From Moanibacter sp964542645 (lineage in GTDB: Bacteria > Verrucomicrobiota > Verrucomicrobiia > Opitutales > UBA2987): a stretch of 64,000 bases of DNA. The translations under genes and the position numbers were made by a program. Each line of letters begins with the position of its first letter. The stretch's first letter is position 1. The notes below the pieces were generated by a model that made no database searches, was not told where the DNA came from, and was given only the letters and a program-made list of their open reading frames with translations. The stretch lies in contig CAZIUG010000008.1 of assembly GCA_964542645.1 (NCBI GenBank), positions 596,507-660,506 of the forward strand. The letters are read 5' to 3'. This document shows positions 53,699 to 62,017 of this stretch, in pieces.

Positions 53699-54670
53699 GT
53701 GAATTCCTGCCAATCCATACTTGATGCAATAGGTAATACCCCTCTCGTGAAGCTGAACAAGGTTACCGGGGAAAGCCCCGTTAATCTCTTCGCCAAGTTG
53801 GAATTCATGAACCCTAGTGGAAGCGTGAAGGACCGTATGGCTCTTTTTATAATCGAAGAAGCCGAGCGCCAAGGATTCCTCAAACCGGGCGGCACGATCG
53901 TCGAGAACTCTTCCGGGAACACGGGGGCCGCTCTAGCCACAATTGCCGCAATTAAAGGTTATCGCTGTATCATAACAATCCCGGACAAAATGAGCCAAGA
54001 AAAGATCGATCTTCTGCGATCATTTGGCGCTGAAGTTGTCGTAACTCCGACTGCAGTTGCAGCAGATTCTCCTGAAAGCTACTATAGCGTGGCCCGCCGG
54101 ATCGCCAGAGAGACTCCAAATTCCTATTATCCCGATCAATATAACAACCCCAAAAATATCGAAGCTCACTACCGAACCACCGGGCCAGAAATTTGGGAAC
54201 AAACCGAAGGGGAAATAGACACTTTTGTCTGCGGCATTGGGACAGGTGGAACCTTAAGCGGAGCCGGCCGCTTTCTGAAAGAGAAGAAGCCCGAGATCCA
54301 GAATATCGCTATCGATCCAATTGGATCAGTCTTCTACGATTATTATAAAACCGGCAAACTGCCCGAACCGAATGTCTACAAAGTAGAGGGGATCGGGGAG
54401 GACTATCTCGTTAAAGCAGTAGACTTCGATATCATCGACGAAATCATCCAAGTGAACGATCGGGATTCATTCCTAATGGCACGCCGCCTCTGTAAAGAGG
54501 AAGGGCTCTTTGCTGGCGGATCTAGTGGCAGTGCAGTCTTTGGAGCCCTCGATTGGGTCAACACCCAGGTTGAACCCGGCAATGTGGTTGTCGTTCTACC
54601 CGATTCGGGGAGCCGATATCTCAGCAAATTCCACCGAGACGAATGGATGGAGGAGTTTGGATTTCTTTAG
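53699..54670 (+). CDS. cystathionine beta-synthase / cysteine synthase family PLP enzyme
   Basis: 323 residues from a GTG. PLP-Lys in NPSGSVKDRMAL (Lys42), NSSGNTGAALA phosphate/substrate loop, GIGTGGTLSGAG, and GGSSGSA. DQYNNPKNIEAHYRTTGPEIWEQ and VEGIGEDYL favour the cystathionine beta-synthase subgroup over CysK, though there are no C-terminal CBS domains. The product is cystathionine or cysteine. It stands alone, facing nrdA. Confidence 0.88.
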   Translation: MNSCQSILDAIGNTPLVKLNKVTGESPVNLFAKLEFMNPSGSVKDRMALFIIEEAERQGFLKPGGTIVENSSGNTGAALATIAAIKGYRCIITIPDKMSQEKIDLLRSFGAEVVVTPTAVAADSPESYYSVARRIARETPNSYYPDQYNNPKNIEAHYRTTGPEIWEQTEGEIDTFVCGIGTGGTLSGAGRFLKEKKPEIQNIAIDPIGSVFYDYYKTGKLPEPNVYKVEGIGEDYLVKAVDFDIIDEIIQVNDRDSFLMARRLCKEEGLFAGGSSGSAVFGALDWVNTQVEPGNVVVVLPDSGSRYLSKFHRDEWMEEFGFL

Positions 54671-54710
54671 CCTAAAACCTGGGTCAAAGCTTCCGTAGAA
54701 AAAAGAAAAC

Positions 54711-54737
54711 CGGGGCAGGTTAACCAGACCTACCCCG
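54711..54737 (-). terminator. intrinsic terminator behind nrdA
   Basis: The stem CGGGGCAGGT (54711-54720) with ACCTACCCCG (54728-54737), one mismatch, has a 7-nt loop. Read on the minus strand it is followed by GTTTTCTTTTTTC, so it ends nrdA transcription; the opposite direction lacks a T run. Confidence 0.75.
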
Positions 54738-54786
54738 ATTCGTATCGGTTTGCAGTGGGCGTTTATGTGGGCGTTGGGGGAAAGTT

Positions 54787-57700
54787 TTACTGGCAAGCTT
54801 CACACTCTTCTCCATTCATGGCAGCATCGATTCGACAGGCAGCTGCCTCCTTCAATTCCTTTGAATCAGCAACTGACTCGTTTTCGGCTGTTTCGGCTAC
54901 AACGCCTCGGGTCTCCTTCTTTACCTTGATAGTCGCTTTTTCAATGTTGGATGCTCCCAGCGTCCGTAAATAGTAGGTTGTCTTCAGTCCTTTGTGCCAA
55001 GCCGCACGATACATGTGCGAAAGTAGTTTCAGATTCGGTTCGCCGAGAAACAGGTTGACCGACTGCGATTGGTCAATCCACTTTTGTCGGCGAGCAGCAG
55101 CGTCGATAAAGTAGCGGTAATCAATATCAAATGCCGTTAGATATTTCTCCTTTATCTCCTTCGGTATCAAGTCAATAGACGAAAGATCTCCATCAAAATA
55201 TTTGAGCTGATCGAGAACATCCTGATTCCAAAGATCCTTACTCTTTAGATCTTTTACCAAGAATTGATTTAGAACTATAAAATCACCCGAGAGATTACTC
55301 TTTACATAGATATTCTTGTAAGCCGGCTCAATACAGGGGGTAGTACCCATAATATTAGAGATCGTAGCAGTAGGAGCAATTGCCAGAACGTTACTATTAC
55401 GCATCCCTTGGCGACGGACTTTTTCGCGAAGCGGTTTCCAGTCTAATCGGTTGGACCTCGGCACTTCTATTTCGATTCCCCGTTCCTCTGCCAATAGATC
55501 GAGCGTGTCTTGCGGGAAAATTCCCCGTTCCCATTTCGAACCCTTATAACTACTGTAGACACCTCTTTCCTTGGCCAGATCAGACGATGCTTCAAAGGCG
55601 AAACAGGCCACTGCCTCCATTAATTCATCGTTGAATTCCAACGCTTCCTCCGAAGCGAATGAAAGATTCTTTTTGTAGAGGGCATTCTGCAGACCCATTA
55701 CTCCGAGTCCAATCGGGCGATGGCGAACATTCGAGTTCTGAGCGGCCTCGGTAGGATAGAAATTTATATCGATCACATTATCCAAAACCCGTACCGCAAT
55801 TCTGGCGGTCTCCCGTAGGGCATCCACGTCAAGGAAACCCTCCTCATTAATATGAGTATCAATGACAATAGAACCAAGGTTGCAAACTGCAGTCTCGTCC
55901 GCACTGGTATTAAGGGTAATCTCGGTGCAGAGGTTTGAACTGTGAATGACTCCGTCGTGGTCCTGCATATTTCTTACATTGCAGGAGTCCTTAAAGGTAA
56001 TCCAAGGATGCCCAGTTTCAAAAAGCATCGATAGCATCTTCTTCCAAAGGTCGATTGCGGGAATTGATTGCCCGGAAATCTCTCCCCGTTTCGCCTTAGA
56101 CTCATACTCGAGATATTTCTCCTCAAATTTCTTACCGTAAAGTTCATGAAGTTCGGGCGCCTCGTTAGAATGCAGTAAAGTCCAATCCTCACGATTCTCC
56201 ATACGCCTCATGAATAGATCTGGTATCCAATTCGCGGTATTCATGTCGTGAGCTCGCCGCCGATCATCACCGGTATTACGCCGCAACTCGAGAAAATCGA
56301 GAATATCATTGTGCCAAGACTCAAGATAGGCACACCCTGATCCTCTACGCTTTCCCCCCTGATTGACCGCTACCAATTGATCATTATGGAGCTTAAGAAA
56401 GGGTATAACTCCTTGGCTTTCTCCGTTTGTGCCCTTAATATAACTTCCCGTTCCCCGAACCGCAGTCCAGCTTCCCCCCAATCCGCCGGCCCATTTAGAG
56501 AGAAAGGCGTTCTCCGCGATTCCACGAATCATGATTGATTCGATGTTATCATCAACTTTGTATAGGTAACAGGAAGAGAGCTGGGAATGCTTCGTTCCGC
56601 TGTTGAATAAAGTTGGCGTAGACGAGCAAAAGCGACGACTTTTATACAGATTGTAGAGTCGAACAGCCCAGGCCTCAGGCTCCTTTTTCTCCATTACCAT
56701 CAGCCCCATCGAAACCCGCATCCAAAACATCTGCGGCGTCTCGATCCGCCTAGGTTTCGCGCCTGTCTTGTCCACAATGAGGTAACGATCGTAGAGGGTT
56801 TGAATCCCAAGGTAATCAAAGTCGAGATCAGCTGAAGGATCGATCGCATTGGCCAATTTCTCCGTATCGAGATCGAGAAGTCGCTCATCTAACCGTTCAA
56901 TTCGGACCGCATGCTCGAGGTAGCCTTTGAATCGCAAACGGTGCGACTCCTTGAGTGATTCTATTCCTTCTCGGACAATATCCCACCCCAAGACCTCTTC
57001 GTATATATAAGTAAGTAGTATACGTCCCGCGAATTTGGCAAAATCAGCGTCCTTCTCAATTAAGGACTTCGCGTTCAATATTATCGTCTTCTTTAAGTCT
57101 TCAAGACTGACCTCGGAATAGATTGATCGCCGTAACTCACTCTCAATATCCTCCTTATCCAGGCACAAATCGAGACCAATAATCGCATACTCTATTCTCT
57201 TTTTCAGGTCGATTCCGTCCCAGAAAAAGGTATCTCCATCGTCAGTCCTAACCACTACCATCGAGTCCTGACGGGCTTGCTCTTCGGGTGCTTTAGCCTG
57301 TTCTTCGCGAAGCCGCGCCCTATAAGCCCGGTAAAGAATGTAGGACTCAGCAACCTTATAATGGCCTTGGCGCATCAACTCTTCTTGCACAATATCTTGG
57401 AGGTCCTCGATATGAAAGAAGGATTGCCCCAAAGTACGCACCCGTTCCGTTACAGCACTGGCAATTTTGACTGCTGGGTTGGAATCGAAGTTGTTGGACA
57501 AAAAAGCTTTGCGGACCGCTATTTCAATCTTGTCCACATTCCACGGGACGACTCGCCCATTCCTCCTGATCAACCTTACTGTGAGCGAATCAATACCTTT
57601 ATTTTCCTTACGTCCATTTCCTTCCCTCGAACGCCTTAAAACAACACTCTTTGCTACATCGTGAGCGTTTCGCTGGATCAATGCCTTCTCTATCAACTGA

Positions 57701-58059
57701 TAGATCTCTTCTTCCCCCAGCTTAAGAGGGACCCCTTCGAGATGCTCCGACTGCAAGTAACGGGCCACCTCTTTCGATATTTCCGCCACGAACTCCTGGT
57801 TCTCGATCGTGAAAATTTCTTCTTCTCGGCGCGATAGCAGAAGATCGGTAAGCGCGTTACCTATCGTTTCCGCGACTTCTGCCAAATCGAACTCTTTCTC
57901 ATCTCCCTTGACCTCGACTTTGATATCCGGCTGGACAAGACGATCATCAAGGAGGACTTCCCTCCAATTAAACTGCGGCTTCTCCTTTGATGGGGCTTTC
58001 GCAAATCGTTTGAGCTCTAGATCTTCTTTGAGAGAGAGATGGCGGATCATGGATTTCAA
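54787..58059 (-). CDS. nrdA: class I ribonucleotide reductase, alpha subunit, with multiple ATP-cone domains
   Basis: 1090 residues, much longer than E. coli NrdA (761). The first about 350 residues hold ATP-cone-like repeats: a degenerate one (about 45-150), a clear one starting RLIRRNGRVVPWNVDKIEIAV (about 160-255) and a third starting VVVRTDDGDTFFWDG (about 268-355). The catalytic barrel follows with STPTLFNSGTKHSQLSSCYL, NLCTEITLNTS (Asn, Cys, Glu) and AVCNLGS (redox Cys). The C-terminus CEACQ is the swinging Cys pair. It reduces NDPs, with dATP control at the cones. It lies 96 nt behind nrdB under two NrdR boxes. Confidence 0.95.
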   Translation of the reverse strand: MKSMIRHLSLKEDLELKRFAKAPSKEKPQFNWREVLLDDRLVQPDIKVEVKGDEKEFDLAEVAETIGNALTDLLLSRREEEIFTIENQEFVAEISKEVARYLQSEHLEGVPLKLGEEEIYQLIEKALIQRNAHDVAKSVVLRRSREGNGRKENKGIDSLTVRLIRRNGRVVPWNVDKIEIAVRKAFLSNNFDSNPAVKIASAVTERVRTLGQSFFHIEDLQDIVQEELMRQGHYKVAESYILYRAYRARLREEQAKAPEEQARQDSMVVVRTDDGDTFFWDGIDLKKRIEYAIIGLDLCLDKEDIESELRRSIYSEVSLEDLKKTIILNAKSLIEKDADFAKFAGRILLTYIYEEVLGWDIVREGIESLKESHRLRFKGYLEHAVRIERLDERLLDLDTEKLANAIDPSADLDFDYLGIQTLYDRYLIVDKTGAKPRRIETPQMFWMRVSMGLMVMEKKEPEAWAVRLYNLYKSRRFCSSTPTLFNSGTKHSQLSSCYLYKVDDNIESIMIRGIAENAFLSKWAGGLGGSWTAVRGTGSYIKGTNGESQGVIPFLKLHNDQLVAVNQGGKRRGSGCAYLESWHNDILDFLELRRNTGDDRRRAHDMNTANWIPDLFMRRMENREDWTLLHSNEAPELHELYGKKFEEKYLEYESKAKRGEISGQSIPAIDLWKKMLSMLFETGHPWITFKDSCNVRNMQDHDGVIHSSNLCTEITLNTSADETAVCNLGSIVIDTHINEEGFLDVDALRETARIAVRVLDNVIDINFYPTEAAQNSNVRHRPIGLGVMGLQNALYKKNLSFASEEALEFNDELMEAVACFAFEASSDLAKERGVYSSYKGSKWERGIFPQDTLDLLAEERGIEIEVPRSNRLDWKPLREKVRRQGMRNSNVLAIAPTATISNIMGTTPCIEPAYKNIYVKSNLSGDFIVLNQFLVKDLKSKDLWNQDVLDQLKYFDGDLSSIDLIPKEIKEKYLTAFDIDYRYFIDAAARRQKWIDQSQSVNLFLGEPNLKLLSHMYRAAWHKGLKTTYYLRTLGASNIEKATIKVKKETRGVVAETAENESVADSKELKEAAACRIDAAMNGEECEACQ

Positions 58060-58155
58060 GGGCAGAGGACTGCCGGGTTAGGAGATTGAGCAATTCAAGA
58101 ACGTATTACCTTCTACATCAGAGATTTCGTTCGGTTAAATAGTGAAACTGTGGCC

Positions 58156-59241
58156 CTAAAGTTCGTCATCGCTAACCGAATCTAATACGGATGCCTTCTG
58201 ATATTCGGTTACCCGGCCTTCGAAAAAATTTTGTTCTTTATTAATATCCATTAGCTCAGCAAGCCAAGGGAAGGGATTCTTAGTATTGCCATTAATTGGC
58301 TTTAACCCAACACCTTCGAGACGTCGGTCCGCTATAAAATCTATGTAGGACATGAACTCCTTCGCACTTAAACCAACCGCGTTCATCGGGAGACAGTCAC
58401 CAATAAACTCCTTTTCCAATTTCACAGCCTCTGCCATCGTTTCCCTCAACTCTTCGCAAAATTCGGGAGTCCAGATTCCGTGGTTCTCCTCCACGAGATC
58501 CATCAGCAAATTGCGCAACAACTCTATGTGGTTCGATTCGTCCCTCAGGGTGTAGCGGAACATTTGACCTATACCGGGAAATTTATTCTGGCGTGCGAGA
58601 GAAAGAATCATGCCGAAGAGACCATAAAATTGTGTGCCTTCCATGCACTGTCCAAAGACAAACACATTTTTTGCCAATTTCTGCTGATTTTTGGTATCCG
58701 TCAGGTCAATTTCACGTCGCATCTGACTCGAGACGCGAGTCACAAACTCTGTCTTCTTTTTTACCGTTTCAATATCTTCAAGAATAGCTTCACACTCATG
58801 CGGATTGACGCCTAGGGAGCTAATCATATAGACGAGGCTGTCGGCGTGAATATTTTCTTCGTGGGCGTGTCGCCCCAAGACCAGCTTCAATTCCGGTGCC
58901 GTAACCAATTCTCGGATTACATGAATGACATTATCACCTACTATCCCCTCAGCCCCGGAGAAATAACCTATCCCCATTTTAATTATCCACCGCTCGATAT
59001 CTGAGATCTCCTTCGACCGCCATTGCTCGCAGTCGCGTTGCATCGGAATATCCTCAGGCTCCCAATGGTTGGCCTTCATAGTACGGTAGAGTTCGTAAGC
59101 CCATTTATACTTGAGCGGCAAGATGTTGAAAAACATCGTCTTACGACCGTTAATCACTCTTTTGGCGCCAAGAGCAGCCTCCGCCTTCTCGCCGTTGAGA
59201 AGGAACTTACGGTCTCCAATTGATATAGTAGTGGACTCCAT
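58156..59241 (-). CDS. nrdB: class I ribonucleotide reductase, beta subunit, class Ic-like (no radical Tyr)
   Basis: 361 residues from the Met at 59241 (MESTTISIG); the frame runs 26 codons further. Ferritin-like metal ligands: Glu98 in FSGAEGIVGDN, Glu129 and His132 in EENIHADSLVYM, Glu in QCMEGTQF, and Glu/His in RDESNHIEL. Aligned to mouse R2 (FAASDGIVNEN, ENIHSEMY), the first ligand is Glu instead of Asp and the radical Tyr is Leu136. Both changes are hallmarks of Mn/Fe class Ic enzymes such as Chlamydia NrdB. It is first gene of the nrdB-nrdA operon. Confidence 0.94.
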   Translation of the reverse strand: MESTTISIGDRKFLLNGEKAEAALGAKRVINGRKTMFFNILPLKYKWAYELYRTMKANHWEPEDIPMQRDCEQWRSKEISDIERWIIKMGIGYFSGAEGIVGDNVIHVIRELVTAPELKLVLGRHAHEENIHADSLVYMISSLGVNPHECEAILEDIETVKKKTEFVTRVSSQMRREIDLTDTKNQQKLAKNVFVFGQCMEGTQFYGLFGMILSLARQNKFPGIGQMFRYTLRDESNHIELLRNLLMDLVEENHGIWTPEFCEELRETMAEAVKLEKEFIGDCLPMNAVGLSAKEFMSYIDFIADRRLEGVGLKPINGNTKNPFPWLAELMDINKEQNFFEGRVTEYQKASVLDSVSDDEL

Positions 59242-59382
59242 TTTGGTTTCAAAAGCCGCAGTTAGCCACTCACCACTCCTTCTAACATCTCGACAAAATC
59301 CACTCTCCGTAAGGCACACATAGCTTCAATCCCTAACTACTCACAGGCGGGCATAAAATCCATCTTTCTAGACTCAACTCCG

Positions 59383-59398
59383 CCACAATATCTTGTGG
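59383..59398 (-). promoter_or_regulatory. NrdR box 1 (proximal) upstream of nrdB
   Basis: CCACAATATCTTGTGG matches 13 of 16 positions of the NrdR consensus (aCaCwAtATaTwGtGt). It lies 142 nt upstream of the nrdB start codon. NrdR represses RNR genes when dATP/ATP is bound. Confidence 0.8.
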
Positions 59399-59414
59399 TC
59401 AGAACTTAAACGGA

Positions 59415-59430
59415 CCACAAGATATAGTGT
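59415..59430 (-). promoter_or_regulatory. NrdR box 2 (distal) upstream of nrdB
   Basis: CCACAAGATATAGTGT matches 14 of 16 consensus positions. It starts exactly 32 nt from box 1, the roughly three-turn spacing typical of paired NrdR sites. The two boxes together also form a 13-bp inverted repeat (59388-59400 / 59413-59425). Confidence 0.82.
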
Positions 59431-60064
59431 CAATAGATTTCAAAGTCGATTTCTTATCTTTTTTGAATTCCTTTCAAATTCTATCCAAGTTTTGTGCTAT
59501 TAACTCGAGGAAAGATCACAGAAAGTAGGGTTGGTTCACTTATCCGATCCTCCTAGAGAGTCATTGCAATCTAGACTTGGAGCAACTCAAAGTTATTCCG
59601 AGTTGTAATCTGGCTTATTCACAATCCTATTCAACCTTCTCGTCCTGCGGTTCTCCATTCTATGCCATTTTACTGCCACCATTTACATTTCACGCCCCTT
59701 ATTGCTCACAATCGTCTTCTGCTAGGCCAAAAATAGAAACAGCATCCTTGAGATCCGACTTCTACACCGGTTTTCGTTTTTCTGCCTTACTAATTCCAGA
59801 ATTCCTAGGAAATGATTGAGAGCTTTTAGAGAAATCACATGAAGAAAAGAACCCCGTGGCACGATTAAGAGTATGGCAAACAGAACGTAATATAGCCTAA
59901 TCTCCGCCTATACCTAGGACGATACGTTGCATTAGCCACACGGAGGGATACGCATTCGTAAACAGGTTATTAGCATAAGAAATCAAGAGCCGATTTGGCC
60001 TGGAAGGCAGAACCCAGTGATCAATACCCCAACAGGATTGAAAATATTCCTAAGAAATGGGCGC

Positions 60065-60982
60065 CTAAAGATTCAAATTAAGCTGAACAAGAACCTTCTT
60101 CAAAGTCGGATCCATAGGATGGCCATTAAAGAGAACCTGACCCTCCGGATTAACTAGCACTGCATGGGGGAGGGAATCGACTGGAAGCAGTCTCTGGAGG
60201 GGATTCCCCTGCGGCTCAACTAGCCAAGGGAATTCAATTTCTTGTTGAATCCGAAACTCTTCCGCAATGGCCTTGGATTCCGTATTAAGCCCTACTACGA
60301 GTAAGCCTTGAGGTTGGAACTTTTCCGCCTTTCTTACCAACTCCGGCATCAGAGCGATACAAGGTCCACACCAGCTGGCCCAAAACTCCAAAAGTGCTCC
60401 TTTTTTATTACTGATCAGCTCGCCCAAGGTGACTTCCTCCCCTTGCGAGGTGACAAGTTCTAGTCCCATTGGGAACTCAAGATTGGCCATCCGATCCTCT
60501 TCTCTTCGATCCTTGATCAATATGGTCAGTATGCTGGCCATATCAGGGCTATTCCAGTAGCTTTCTTTAGCGTGAAACTCGAGCTTATCCAGATTATCCT
60601 CTTTTAGGGCCTCAACAGCACGAAAGAAATTGTAGTATCCTAACACCTCGTGTTGATCGCGGAATATTTTACCCTTCTGCAGATCCCACTCATCCAATAA
60701 CTCTTCAAATACCGGTAGTAGTTCGACCAATCGGTCAAATTCATCCGCTTTCCAATATCGGGATACTTGGGCCTCCAGGAGAAGCTGTCTACTCAAACCC
60801 AGGTGCCTGGCTTCCTTTAAAATAGAATTGAATTCCTCATCTGATGTGGAGTCCGCCTGAAAGAGTCGCATTGTCACTTCAGAAAGCGCCCCCTCTATCG
60901 ATGAACCTTCGCCCACCTGCAACCATACGATCAACCATATCAGCCAGCACAGTACCGTAATCTGTCTTATAGGGGATTTCAT
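60065..60982 (-). CDS. TlpA/ResA-like thioredoxin-domain protein
   Basis: About 305 residues from the Met at 60982, which begins a signal peptide (ITVLCWLIWLIVWLQVGEG); the frame extends 16 codons further. The N-terminal half (about 30-170) is helical, TPR-like in appearance, without a named domain. The C-terminal thioredoxin fold has WASWCGPCIALMPEL and DSLPHAVLVNPEGQVLFNG with the cis-Pro region. It is presumably a periplasmic thiol-disulfide reductase, for example in cytochrome maturation; no ccm or ccs genes are near. Sec is not used (Cys-x-x-Cys). Confidence 0.85.
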   Translation of the reverse strand: MKSPIRQITVLCWLIWLIVWLQVGEGSSIEGALSEVTMRLFQADSTSDEEFNSILKEARHLGLSRQLLLEAQVSRYWKADEFDRLVELLPVFEELLDEWDLQKGKIFRDQHEVLGYYNFFRAVEALKEDNLDKLEFHAKESYWNSPDMASILTILIKDRREEDRMANLEFPMGLELVTSQGEEVTLGELISNKKGALLEFWASWCGPCIALMPELVRKAEKFQPQGLLVVGLNTESKAIAEEFRIQQEIEFPWLVEPQGNPLQRLLPVDSLPHAVLVNPEGQVLFNGHPMDPTLKKVLVQLNLNL

Positions 60983-61218
60983 TATCATCTTGTGGCAACA
61001 ATCTAATCTATGTTCTAATCGCCTTACCAAGGACCCAATCCTATATACGATTCTGTTCTCTGCCGAAGAACCCGAAACATGTCGATATCATTAGTTGAAA
61101 AGACATTTTATCATTTCAGGATTTGCCCTCTATTAGCTCTAACATAAAATTCCTACACCCTTTAGAGGTATACATAAGGTTTGACCCTGTTCAAAATTCT
61201 ACGATTATTCAACCTCCC

Positions 61219-61974
61219 ATGATCAGATATAGAGATTTTTTAGGTAACATCTGCGCTGTCGTAGTAACTTCATTGCTTACATTTTTAGGTTCCTTCGCAA
61301 TTGGACAAGACGAGGCCACCGAGGAAACAGATAGCGATCAACTCAATATTCAGACACTCCAGGCGATCGGCTGGATGATCCATTCCCAAAGTCCTCTAGT
61401 CTTTGATTTCACCAAGGAGGAGAAAGAACAGATCATCATTGGTATTCAACGAGCCGCGGACGGACAACCCGCACCAAGGGACGAAAAGGCGCTAGCCCCA
61501 AGAGTGGACAAACTCCTTAGTGAAAAAGGTAAGGATTTCGAAAGAGACCAAGAACAGATGGCAAAGGAGTTGGCAAAAACCTACCTTGAGGAAGCAGCTA
61601 AAACAGAAGGTATCGAAAAAACTGAAAGTGGCCTCGTTTACCAAATTATGGAAGCAGGGATTGGCAAGATCCCCGGTCCTGACGATATTGTGCGTGTCAA
61701 TTATCAAGGCCGCCTCATCAATGGACAAATCTTTGACAGCTCCGCTCAACAAGGAGGGCCAGTTGACTTGCCTCTTGCCAATGTGATATCGGGATTTAGG
61801 GAGGGTATTCGACTTCTACGGGAGGCCGGGAAAGCCGTTCTTTTTATCCCTCCAGAACTTGGCTACGGAGAATCCGGATCGGGGAATATCCCCCCCCACT
61901 CCCTTTTAGTTTTCGAAGTCGAGCTGATCGAGGTCAATCCCATTGGTGCCCGTGTTCCTGGAGCCGCTCGATAG
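61219..61974 (+). CDS. Mip-like FKBP-type peptidyl-prolyl cis-trans isomerase
   Basis: 251 residues from the ATG at 61219, which begins a signal peptide (CAVVVTSLLTFLGSFAIGQ); the frame opens 32 codons earlier without family features. A helical FKBP_N dimerisation domain (about 25-140) precedes the FKBP domain: VRVNYQGRLINGQIFDSS, VISGFREGIRLLREAG, ELGYGESGSGNIPPHSLLVFEVELIEV. It is a periplasmic folding catalyst. A run of eight C lies in the IPPH codons. Confidence 0.92.
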   Translation: MIRYRDFLGNICAVVVTSLLTFLGSFAIGQDEATEETDSDQLNIQTLQAIGWMIHSQSPLVFDFTKEEKEQIIIGIQRAADGQPAPRDEKALAPRVDKLLSEKGKDFERDQEQMAKELAKTYLEEAAKTEGIEKTESGLVYQIMEAGIGKIPGPDDIVRVNYQGRLINGQIFDSSAQQGGPVDLPLANVISGFREGIRLLREAGKAVLFIPPELGYGESGSGNIPPHSLLVFEVELIEVNPIGARVPGAAR

Positions 61975-62017
61975 AATTCTGTTGGGACACCCGACTTCTA
62001 ACCCATTCCCAAATAAT

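Larger units (their letters stand above)
59242..60064. other. intergenic region upstream of nrdB
   Basis: 823 bp, the longest non-coding stretch here. It holds the two NrdR boxes at 59383-59430 (listed separately) and the nrd promoter. From 59450 to 60064 I see nothing credible; an 80-codon frame at 59577-59819 has the low-complexity look of a random ORF. Confidence 0.5.

Noticed and set aside
59577..59819. 80-codon ORF in the nrdB upstream gap.
   Set aside because: Ser/Phe/Pro-rich composition, no motif and no clear ribosome site; it looks random.
60065..60982. Selenoprotein-type thioredoxin motif in the TlpA-like protein.
   Set aside because: The motif is plain CGPC; there is no in-frame TGA.
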